Source: an uncultured Lachnospiraceae bacterium
GTDB taxonomy: Bacteria > Bacillota > Clostridia > Lachnospirales > Lachnospiraceae
NCBI GenBank assembly: GCA_910578115.1
Contig: CAJTPO010000019.1
Span: 1-64,000 of the forward strand
DNA length: 64,000 bases
Reading direction: 5' to 3'
The translations under genes and the position numbers were made by a program. Positions 27,501 to 35,272 of the stretch are shown here, one piece after another. Positions within the stretch are counted from its first letter, which is position 1. Each line of letters opens with the position of its first letter. The notes below the pieces were generated by a model, which had not been told where the DNA came from, made no database searches, and was given only the letters and a program-made list of their open reading frames with translations.

Positions 27501-28394
27501 TCAGGATTCTTTTTTCCGCGAGACAATCATACGTGCCGCCGAAAAAACAAATACCAGTAAAAACAGAACCCATGCCATAGCGCTGGCTCCTCCAATATCA
27601 TTATTCTGGAATGCCGCTTTATAAATGTAATAAACCAATACTGAGGACGATGTCCCCGGTCCACCTTTTGTCATGACCTGTACTGGCGTAAACATCTGGA
27701 ACGAACTGATAAAGGAAATCATTGTAAGGAAGAACATCGTATTCGACAACGACGGAATTGTAATATAGAAAAACTTCTGAATCCCGTTTGCCCCATCGAT
27801 CTCGGCCGCCTCATACAACGACTTTGATACCCCCTGAAGCCCTGCCAGTATGATGATGATGTTATATCCCAGACGTTGCCATACACCAATAATGATAATC
27901 GAAAGCAGAGATGTAGATGTAGCATTCAGCCATTTGGGCGGATTATCAATTCCCAATGACATCAGAATCGAATTGATGGGACCGTAGGACGGAATAAAAA
28001 GGATCATCCACACGACAGACACCGCCACCATAGAGGAAATATTGGGCAGATAGAACGCCAGCCGCAACAGCCCCCTGCCAAACACATGCGTGTCCAGAAT
28101 TACTGCAAGAACCAGGGAAAGCCCTATTGCAATCGGCACCATTACTATTGCATACAGGATCGTATTCCAAAAAGATTCCCAGAAAACAGGATCATGGAAT
28201 ATCCTGGAGAAATTGCCGAAGCCCACAAACTGCAGCGTATCAAGGCTGGCGGCTATGTTCCATTTCGTAAAACTAAGTACCCCCGCCAAAAACAGCGGCA
28301 AAAGCTTAAACAACAGATAACCGAGCAGATTCAGACCAATAAATGCCCAACCGGTTAAATTTTCTTTGATATCTCTTTTGGTAATCTTACTCAC
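27501..28394 (-). CDS. Sugar ABC transporter permease, MalF/UgpA type
   Basis: A 297-residue permease with six membrane segments and the EAA loop LYEAAEIDGANGIQKFFYITIP (about 192-213 in 22 residues; core EAAEIDGANG). It pairs with the MalG-type subunit, whose gene begins 17 nt after its stop. It starts with GTG; the AGAAGGGA sequence overlaps this codon more closely than usual, so initiation may be weak or the start uncertain. A stable hairpin separates it from the binding-protein gene upstream, which would lower permease expression relative to the binding protein. Confidence 0.86.
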   Translation of the reverse strand: MSKITKRDIKENLTGWAFIGLNLLGYLLFKLLPLFLAGVLSFTKWNIAASLDTLQFVGFGNFSRIFHDPVFWESFWNTILYAIVMVPIAIGLSLVLAVILDTHVFGRGLLRLAFYLPNISSMVAVSVVWMILFIPSYGPINSILMSLGIDNPPKWLNATSTSLLSIIIIGVWQRLGYNIIIILAGLQGVSKSLYEAAEIDGANGIQKFFYITIPSLSNTMFFLTMISFISSFQMFTPVQVMTKGGPGTSSSVLVYYIYKAAFQNNDIGGASAMAWVLFLLVFVFSAARMIVSRKKES

Positions 28395-28408
28395 TCCCTT
28401 CTAACTGA

Positions 28409-28440
28409 TTTTCCCCTGTGCCAAAAGACACAGGGGAAAA
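28409..28440 (-). other. Intercistronic hairpin between binding protein and permease genes
   Basis: A perfect 12-bp stem, TTTTCCCCTGTG with CACAGGGGAAAA, has an 8-nt loop. Placed right after the solute-binding-protein gene, it can act as a 3' mRNA stabiliser and partial terminator, giving an excess of binding protein over permeases. The U run is short, so read-through is expected. Confidence 0.75.
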
Positions 28441-28468
28441 TTCCGGCCATCTGGCTTATGGATGTATC

Positions 28469-29911
28469 TTATTGATCAGCCTTAATAGCAGCGTCACCCT
28501 GTTCTTTCAAATTTGCCAACGCCTCATCAACACTCATCTCACCTGTGAACACCAGTGTCAGATTGTTCTTGATCGCTTCATTGATTCCGACCTGTCCCTG
28601 TCTGACCGTATTATCCTTGCTGACCAGCGTACGATCCATTGCCATTACTTCCATCGCCATATCCACATCCAGTCCCGGTTTGCCATCAAAAATAATATGG
28701 TTAAACGCATCTCTCTCTTCGTCCGACTGGAATTCATATCCGGGATGCATTGCCTTAGGTCCTGCAAACAGATCCGCACGATCAATGCAGATATATTTCA
28801 GTACATCCCATGCCGCATCCGGATTTTTGCAGCTTGCCGGGATACTGGCCGTTGACGTATAGCAGGTCGTGATCGTTGCACCACCATCAACGGTCGGCAT
28901 ATCAACCACACCAATATCTGTGCCCTCCGGAATCTCGCCGTAGCTTTCATTCAGATACAGACAACCGTATACCGGTGCGATCCACATAGCGTACTTGCCG
29001 TTGTACAGACCAGCCATCCCGGTAGGATCTCTGTAATACTGCAACGCCATATACTCATCAACAGGAACAACACATTTATCCACCATCGCCAGATTATAGA
29101 AATACTCCAGACTTTCCTTAAATTCCGGCGCATCAAACCGGGTTGCTGTAAAATCATCATTATAATAAGTAAATGCTCCCAGTTTCTGACGGGCAATCAA
29201 ATCCCAGTAATTATCCCCATCACCATCCGCATAATCCATCATCGCTCCATAGACCTTATCGCCACCTTCTCCGTGTGTCAGTGCAATGGCTGTTTCTCTG
29301 AAGTCATCCCAGGTCCATCCTGCCTGAGGATATTCCAACCCCGCCTCATCAAACATTTTCTTATTAAACCATACCATGTTGATATTATTGCAGTAAGGAA
29401 TCGCATAATAATCGCCCTCAATATTCATAGTCTCTTCCATGGCGCTTCCCATCACATCCTCATAGGTCCAGCCTTCCTTGTCAAAGAACTGTTTCAGGCC
29501 CATATATACACCATCATCCGCCCGCACACGCAGATCCATCGCACTTGCCTGCGTCATTACGTCGATCGATTCTCCGGAACCGAGTGCCGTGTTGATCGTC
29601 ATCGTAGCAGCATCCGCCAACTTCTGGTAAGTCAGCTCATAAGTCCCCTCATAATCCTTATTAAATGCCTCTACCAACGGAACCATATTCTCCGGGCTTG
29701 TCCAGGCATAGAAATTCAACTGCTGTGCACCGCCGGAAGAAGCCTGCTCCTCTGTTCCTGCCGCTTCTTCCGCCTGAGTTGTTGTCGCTTCTTCCTGTCC
29801 ACTGCTACTGCTCCCCTGACTGTCAGCTGCCTGGCCCCCACAGCCGTAAAGAGAAGCAACCCCCATCGCTGAAACTAACAATACTGCCAACGTTTTTTGC
29901 ACCTTTTTCAT
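28469..29911 (-). CDS. Extracellular sugar-binding lipoprotein of the ABC importer
   Basis: A 480-residue lipoprotein with a signal peptide (KKVQKTLAVLLVSAMGVASLYGC) whose lipobox cysteine lies near residue 24. A Ser/Gln/Glu-rich linker (about 25-63) and a family-1 binding domain (QLNFYAWTSPENMVPLVEAF, about 64-80, onward) follow. It would capture an oligosaccharide at the cell surface and hand it to the two permeases. An ideal AAGGAGGT lies 6 nt before the ATG. Acidic and aromatic residues throughout fit carbohydrate binding. It is the first gene of the operon; upstream is an AT-rich leader with nine consecutive G. Confidence 0.87.
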   Translation of the reverse strand: MKKVQKTLAVLLVSAMGVASLYGCGGQAADSQGSSSSGQEEATTTQAEEAAGTEEQASSGGAQQLNFYAWTSPENMVPLVEAFNKDYEGTYELTYQKLADAATMTINTALGSGESIDVMTQASAMDLRVRADDGVYMGLKQFFDKEGWTYEDVMGSAMEETMNIEGDYYAIPYCNNINMVWFNKKMFDEAGLEYPQAGWTWDDFRETAIALTHGEGGDKVYGAMMDYADGDGDNYWDLIARQKLGAFTYYNDDFTATRFDAPEFKESLEYFYNLAMVDKCVVPVDEYMALQYYRDPTGMAGLYNGKYAMWIAPVYGCLYLNESYGEIPEGTDIGVVDMPTVDGGATITTCYTSTASIPASCKNPDAAWDVLKYICIDRADLFAGPKAMHPGYEFQSDEERDAFNHIIFDGKPGLDVDMAMEVMAMDRTLVSKDNTVRQGQVGINEAIKNNLTLVFTGEMSVDEALANLKEQGDAAIKADQ

Positions 29912-29982
29912 TTGAATACCTCCTTAGTTTATAGTTTGCATTAATTATTATCTTATTCAGTTTTTGTTCTGATTTGTTTATA

Positions 29983-29991
29983 CCCCCCCCC
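29983..29991 (-). other. G9 homopolymer upstream of the ABC-importer operon
   Basis: Nine consecutive G (minus strand) lie 72 nt before the binding-protein ATG, in the otherwise AT-rich 314-nt gap 29912-30225. TATAAA follows the tract directly and could be a -10, which would place the tract within the promoter spacer. No good -35 is visible, so this is uncertain. Confidence 0.45.
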
Positions 29992-30117
29992 GTTTAAATT
30001 TTGATTATTAAAATCTAATTTCAATAATTGAATCTTTTTAATAATTATATCATTTATTGCTAAGATGTCAATCTATTTTCAAAAATTCCACACAACAAAT
30101 ACATCTTGCATTTTTCG

Positions 30118-30146
30118 TTGATAAAACTCTCTTTTCCTGATAGAAT
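30118..30146 (+). promoter_or_regulatory. Sigma-A promoter of the larA remnant
   Basis: -35 TTGATA (30118-30123), 17-bp spacer and -10 TAGAAT (30141-30146) form a near-consensus promoter, about 80 nt before the larA ATG. The imperfect palindrome CTTAA-N12-TTAAG (30157-30178) lies just downstream and could be an operator. Confidence 0.6.
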
Positions 30147-30225
30147 TTCATGAGAACTTAAAGAAGGGAATTCTTAAGAAACAGCAAAGACTTCTCAAAA
30201 CACGACCTCAGAAAGGAAAACGCAT

Positions 30226-31436
30226 ATGATTTCGATTCCCTATGGAAATACCCATTTAAAGATGTGCGAGTCGGGCGTAGTACAGATACTGGAATCCCGA
30301 ATCGGAGAATTGAAAGGAGCAAAAAGTTCATTCCCTTTATGCTGGAGCAGCTCCGACAGTGGAATCCGGACATTGAGATCACGCTTCTGGTAGCCACAGG
30401 CTGTCACCGTGCTACACTGACAGAAGAGCTGATCCGGAAGCTGGGACGGGAAATCGTAGAACAGGAGCGTATCCTGGTCCATGACTGTGACGACAAAGAG
30501 ATGCTGGCAGACCTGGGAACTCTGCCCTCCGGAGCGCGCCTGGTAATCAACCGGACTGCCGTAGAAACCGATCTTCTGATAACAGAAGGCTTTATTGAAC
30601 CCCACTTTTTTGCAGGCTTCTCCGGTGGTCGAAAGAGCGTGCTGCCAGGAATCTGCAGCCGTGTGACTGTACTTGGTAATCACTGTGCCGCATTTATCGA
30701 CAATCCTTTTTCCAGAAGCGGAAATCTGGAAAACAATCCTATACATCAGGATATGGCAGCGGCCGCAGCCATGGCAAAGCTTTCTTACATTGTCAATGTA
30801 GTAATCGATGAAGATAAGAAAGTAGCCGCAGCCTTCGCGGGAGATCCTGTGCAGGCTCATGAAGCGGGCTGCGCTTTTTTAAAGCCCTACTGTCAGGTCA
30901 CGGTGAAAAAAAAGACGCCCATCGTTGTAACCTCCAACGGCGGTGCGCCTTTAGATCAGAATATTTATCAGACTGTTAAAGGATTGTGTACGGCAGATGC
31001 TGCAGCCCGGGAGGGTGGCGTCATTATTATCTGCGCGGAGTGTGCGGACGGCACTGGAGGAGAAGATTTCTACCAGGCTTTAAAGAACTGTGACAGCATA
31101 AAGCAGCTACTGGAAAATATCCGCAGCACCCCCATGAACGAAACGGTTCCAGATCAGTGGCAGTACCAGATTCTGGCAAGGATTCTGGAAAAAAAGCGGG
31201 TAATCTATGTGACAGATTCCCGACTTGAGCCGGTAATCCGCGCAATGAAAATGGAGTATGCTCCTACACTGGAAGAAGCCCTTGCCATGGCAGGAAACCA
31301 GGACGGGAACGTTGAAATCACTGTAAACTTACATCATGCTCAGCCTGCCGTCGGGCGGGCCGCATGGCCATCCATGCTGTGAAAGTCGAAGACTTTCATA
31401 GTAATCCCAAATGGAATCTCAGTATTTGCAGAGTAA
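30226..31436 (+). pseudogene. larA: LarA-family nickel-dependent racemase, broken at both ends
   Basis: LarA enzymes racemise lactate or other 2-hydroxy acids with a nickel-pincer cofactor and are about 420-430 residues. The ATG at 30226 (AGAAAGGA upstream) begins MISIPYGNTHLKM, the expected LarA N-terminus. Family sequence then resumes in another frame from about 30318 (SKKFIPFMLEQLRQ, LLVATGCHRAT, HFFAGFSGGRKSVLPG). About 40-50 codons, including the DHTRP substrate/nickel motif, are missing. At the 3' end a 74-bp repeat element adds 18 foreign residues and a TGA. The original end (ATCCCAAATGGAATCTCAGT on to TAA at 31434-31436) is still readable beyond it. The product is very unlikely to be active. 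Confidence 0.8.
31327..31400 (+). mobile_element. 74-bp triple-hairpin element, copy 1 (in larA)
   Basis: The element is flanked by GTAA (31323-31326 and 31401-31404), consistent with a 4-bp target duplication. It folds into three adjacent hairpins: GCCTGCC/GGCGGGC, GCATGG/CCATGC and TGAAAGTC/GACTTTCA. It matches the copy at 49974-50047 at 71 of 74 positions. Removing 78 bp (element plus one GTAA) rejoins the larA 3' end perfectly. It encodes no protein, so mobility would need an enzyme supplied elsewhere. Confidence 0.85.
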
Positions 31437-31511
31437 TCACATTTCTTAAACCTGCTCCCGTCTTTCATGACGTCGCAGGAAAGATGTTTGAACTGCCGGC
31501 GAGGTTGTTCC

Positions 31512-33203
31512 CTACAGTCTCGCCAGCGTCTCGAACGTCCCGTTGATATCCAGCTTTCCAAAACCCCATCTGTTATCCGGATACACCACATTCTCCGACC
31601 GGTCCGCTCCGCGGATGAGAAAGCTCTTGATCCCCCTGCTCTCCACGGTAGGTGTATTGCCTTCCACCACCGCCCACTCCATAAACTGTGCCACGCAGCC
31701 TGCCGTCAGGGCCGCTGCAATGCTGGACCCCGTCACAGGCCCCGTGATCGTGGGCACCTGTACGCCGGGCGCCGCCAGATCCGGTTTGATCAACCCACTC
31801 TTGGTAAATCCCCGCCCGGACTCCATAAACCAGCTGCCTGAAATACCGTTGTAGGCCGATATGGTAATGATCCGCTCCGCATTGGCGGGTTCCGTCAGCG
31901 TCACATCCGGGCTGGGAGCCAGAAACGTCACATTCTTCTCCATAAACTCCGTGATCGGCAGCCAGATATGAAAGGTTCCCGTCCCTTTCTGTCCCTCCAT
32001 CGGATAGACCTGCAGATTCCAGATGCCCGGTGTGGGATCCTCAAAACGGAAAAACACAAGCTGCTCCCCCGCGTCCCGCTCCACGATCAGATTGCTCACC
32101 GTAATGACCGTACTCTCGAAGATAAAGTCAATCACCCGGTCTTCTCTGCTTCTGAAGTCAATCTCCGGCGAAGTCTCGCCGCCCGGAGAACGCAGTCTCA
32201 CCGCATAGATATCAGGCAGTGTTCCCCACAGTTCCATGCAGAATCCCTTCGTATCTTCCGGTACACGTATCTCTACCGTGTCAGGCACGGTATGTTCGTA
32301 ATGGTGTTCCCTGTCCCCTTCATTACCGCCACACACCACCACTGCCCGGCTTCTGCGCCTGGCCACACTGTTCAGGTAGGAGGCCAGCGGCGACGTACCG
32401 TTATGGCTTCCCAGATTGGTGCCAATCCCCAGCACAATCACCACCGGCCTGTGCAGTGCGATCGCCATCCGCTCCAGATACCTGACCGCCTCCATCACAT
32501 CATTTTCCTGGTAGGCCGCCGCCCCGTCGGCCACCAGATAATATTCCCGCAGATATTGTTTGGCAGGTTTCAACTTAACCACCGCTATATCCGCCTGCGG
32601 GGCGGCTCCACGAAAAGTCAGACCCTGGTTTAAGATACTGCCCGCTGCCACAGACGCCATCTGAGTGCCGTGACCGTCCGTATCGGTAGAGGGCACAAAC
32701 TGCCCCGGATTTTCCGTCTGCAATGCCCGATCAATCTGTTCCCTGGTATACTCCGTACCGTACAGGAATCCTTCCGGCGGTTCCCCGTCCTGAATTGTCT
32801 GATCCCACAGCGCCATAATACGGCTGCTTCCGTCTTCTTTGCGGAACACATCCAGTTCGTAGCGGATTCCCGTATCAATAAATCCCAGCACCACACCGGC
32901 CCCCTGCAAAGACAACGGCAGATTCTGTACACGGATGCTGCCTGTCTGCGCCAGGTTATCCGGATCAAATACAGCATCTCCAGTCTGCATCAGCCCGTAC
33001 AGCACCGGGATCGCCGAATATCCATAATAGCCGATCGACATCGGCGGAAACATGCTCCGGTTGACATTGACCACCCCATAACCGTCGTCTATCCCATGAA
33101 AGCAGAAATCAATCGGCAGTGTCCCCGACAACTCTTCCGCCACCACATAGTCCGTGATCAGGTCCGCATAGTCGTTTGATAAGATCTTTTCTTTACAAGT
33201 CAT
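31512..33203 (-). CDS. S8 family peptidase, subtilisin-like (Csp-like)
   Basis: A 563-residue subtilase with all three catalytic residues visible: Asp in VVLGFIDTGIRYELDVF (about 104-120), His in TDTDGHGTQMASVAAG (near 177-192) and Ser in GPVTGSSIAAALTAG (near 502-516). A non-catalytic beta insertion lies between His and Ser, as in the Clostridial CspA/B/C germination proteases. No signal peptide is seen, also like Csp proteins. It may process a spore or secreted protein. The start at 33203 has only a weak binding site (TAGAAG) and lies about 16 nt after a terminator hairpin, so its promoter is unclear. Confidence 0.82.
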   Translation of the reverse strand: MTCKEKILSNDYADLITDYVVAEELSGTLPIDFCFHGIDDGYGVVNVNRSMFPPMSIGYYGYSAIPVLYGLMQTGDAVFDPDNLAQTGSIRVQNLPLSLQGAGVVLGFIDTGIRYELDVFRKEDGSSRIMALWDQTIQDGEPPEGFLYGTEYTREQIDRALQTENPGQFVPSTDTDGHGTQMASVAAGSILNQGLTFRGAAPQADIAVVKLKPAKQYLREYYLVADGAAAYQENDVMEAVRYLERMAIALHRPVVIVLGIGTNLGSHNGTSPLASYLNSVARRRSRAVVVCGGNEGDREHHYEHTVPDTVEIRVPEDTKGFCMELWGTLPDIYAVRLRSPGGETSPEIDFRSREDRVIDFIFESTVITVSNLIVERDAGEQLVFFRFEDPTPGIWNLQVYPMEGQKGTGTFHIWLPITEFMEKNVTFLAPSPDVTLTEPANAERIITISAYNGISGSWFMESGRGFTKSGLIKPDLAAPGVQVPTITGPVTGSSIAAALTAGCVAQFMEWAVVEGNTPTVESRGIKSFLIRGADRSENVVYPDNRWGFGKLDINGTFETLARL

Positions 33204-33206
33204 CTT

Positions 33207-33234
33207 CTAAAACAACAGCCGCCGTTACCGGCGG
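33207..33234 (-). terminator. Terminator after clpX-like gene
   Basis: A short GC stem, CCGCCG-GTAA-CGGCGG on the minus strand (33219-33234), is followed by CTGTTGTTTT. It lies between the clpX-like stop (33339) and the S8 ATG (33203). It would end the clpX transcript, or couple the S8 gene to read-through. Confidence 0.6.
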
Positions 33235-33338
33235 TCTGTTCTCTCTGATCAGCTTTCCTATTATTTTATGTCTGTTACGGCTGTCCTGACAGTCGTTAAC
33301 ATTTCGCCGTTACATCCGCTCTGATCACTTCGTTGATC

Positions 33339-34979
33339 TTACTTCTCCTCTATCACATTCAGCCTGTCCGGATGCTCCAGCGAATTACTGCGGATATCGA
33401 TGACCGGTCCGCCCGTCCCTTCAATATACTCTCTGGTAATCGTCACCCGGCCGATATTGTCATCCTTCGGTACTTCATACATGATATCCAGCATAAATTC
33501 CTCGATGATTGCCCGCAGCGCCCTGGCTCCTGTCTCCTTCTCCATGGCCTTCTCCGCAATGGCCTCCAGCGCCCCCTGATCAAATTCCAGCTTCACCTCA
33601 TCCAGTTCCAACAGTTTCTGATACTGTTTCAAGATCGCGTTGCGGGGTTCTGCCAGGATCTTAACCAGCATCTCTTTCCCCAGTCCCTCCAGCGTAAAGA
33701 TCACCGGAAGCCGGCCGATAAATTCCGGAATCATGCCGAATTTCTTGATATCCTCCACCGTGACCCGGTTCAGAATATTCTTTTCTTTATCATATTTATC
33801 CCGCAGCTCCGCACCGTACCCGATGGACGTCTTCTTGTTCAGACGCTGTTTAATGATTTCCTCCAGATCCGGAAAAGCGCCGCCGCAGATAAACAGGATA
33901 TTCTTCGTATTGACCGTAGCCAGCGGCACCATGGCATTTTTGGAATTGGCCCCCACGGGCACTTCCACTTCCGCCCCTTCCAGAAGCTTCAGCATCCCCT
34001 GCTGCACGGACTCCCCGCTGACATCCCGGGAGTTGGTATTCTTCTTCTTGGCGATCTTATCGATCTCGTCAATAAAGATGATCCCCTGTTCCGCCCGCTC
34101 CACATCATTCTCGGCCGCCGCCAGAAGCTTGGAGACCACGCTCTCGATATCGTCGCCGATATACCCAGCTTCCGTCAAAGAAGTGGCATCCGTGATCGCC
34201 AGCGGCACATCCAGCAGTCTGGCCAGCGTCTTGACCAGATATGTCTTACCGCACCCCGTAGGCCCGATCATCAGCATATTGGACTTCTCGATCTCAATCT
34301 CATCCATGGTACCCGTAGCCACCCGCTTATAATGGTTATAGACAGCCACAGACATGACCTTCTTGGCATGCTCCTGTCCCACCACATACTCATCCAGCTT
34401 GGCTTTGATCTTGTGGGGCGGCATGATATTCCGGATATCAATCTCCGGATTGGCCTCCTTCTTCTTTTTCCTGATCTTCTGCTTATTGGGAATCCCGCCA
34501 TCTCCCTGCAGATCCGCTAAATTGACAAAGCTGATCCTGGGAAATCCCTTACCGTTATTCAGGTCAGTCATGTTAGGATGATGCAGCATCCCCTGATAGT
34601 CAAACTGACTCACCGTATCCATGGTCTTGTGCATACAATCATCACAGACACAGATATGATTCGGCAGGCGGAACATCTTACCGGTCCTGCTCTCCGGCCT
34701 GCGGCAGATAAAGCAGACATCCTCGTAGTCCTTACCGGGATCTTCTTCCTCCTCCTTTACTGTCTGTCCGTCTTCTCCGGAATCACTCACCACAAGCTCT
34801 TCCTTGTCCCCGGCTTCCTCCTGCTGATCATTTTCATGTTGATCCTTCTCATGCCGCACGTCTTCCTTCCTCTTCTGACGCAGACGTTCCCGCTGTTCCT
34901 CGCCGTCCTCCAGCTCCCGGAAATCCCACGAGCGTGACTCCTTCTTCTCATCCATCTCATCAAATCTATCGTCTCTCAT
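33339..34979 (-). CDS. clpX: ClpX-like AAA+ unfoldase with long acidic N-terminus
   Basis: A 546-residue AAA+ ATPase, more than 100 residues longer than usual ClpX (about 420). Residues 1-85 are highly charged. A zinc-finger-like segment CFIC...CVCDDC (about 89-115) has one more residue between the CxxC pairs than standard. Walker A GPTGCGKT and Walker B FIDEIDKIAKK are present, with pore loop GYIGDD and ClpP-docking SIGYGAE (IGF-type loop with Tyr). ClpX unfolds tagged proteins for ClpP. No clpP or trigger factor gene is beside it, so this may be a second, specialised ClpX. GGGAG precedes the ATG. Confidence 0.8.
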   Translation of the reverse strand: MRDDRFDEMDEKKESRSWDFRELEDGEEQRERLRQKRKEDVRHEKDQHENDQQEEAGDKEELVVSDSGEDGQTVKEEEEDPGKDYEDVCFICRRPESRTGKMFRLPNHICVCDDCMHKTMDTVSQFDYQGMLHHPNMTDLNNGKGFPRISFVNLADLQGDGGIPNKQKIRKKKKEANPEIDIRNIMPPHKIKAKLDEYVVGQEHAKKVMSVAVYNHYKRVATGTMDEIEIEKSNMLMIGPTGCGKTYLVKTLARLLDVPLAITDATSLTEAGYIGDDIESVVSKLLAAAENDVERAEQGIIFIDEIDKIAKKKNTNSRDVSGESVQQGMLKLLEGAEVEVPVGANSKNAMVPLATVNTKNILFICGGAFPDLEEIIKQRLNKKTSIGYGAELRDKYDKEKNILNRVTVEDIKKFGMIPEFIGRLPVIFTLEGLGKEMLVKILAEPRNAILKQYQKLLELDEVKLEFDQGALEAIAEKAMEKETGARALRAIIEEFMLDIMYEVPKDDNIGRVTITREYIEGTGGPVIDIRSNSLEHPDRLNVIEEK

Positions 34980-35146
34980 GATTGCTCCCGTCTATATTAT
35001 TCTATATGTCTTATCCTTGATCCTGGATCGTTATGATTCACCATCCAGATAGTCATATTCATTTCTATCATAGTATAAAACCCCTTCCCCCACAAGTAAA
35101 CAATTTCTAAAAAACGATTAAAGTCCAAAGCAATTTCCCATAAAAT

Positions 35147-35178
35147 GAGAAAAAGACAACCTCTCAGCCGTCTTTCTC
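35147..35178 (-). terminator. Terminator after the htrA-like gene
   Basis: On the minus strand GAGAAAGAC pairs with GTCTTTTTCTC around a 12-nt loop, with the U-rich strand at the 3' side. It lies about 95 nt past the protease stop at 35273. The rest of the 293-nt gap (34980-35272) shows no gene. Confidence 0.55.
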
Positions 35179-35272
35179 TCTGTCATCTGCAGCTTTACCG
35201 CCTGTGACCTTATCATTATCGTTTTCTCACGCATCGGTCTGTGCATCCCGGCCGCCCGATGCCACCCTGTAT

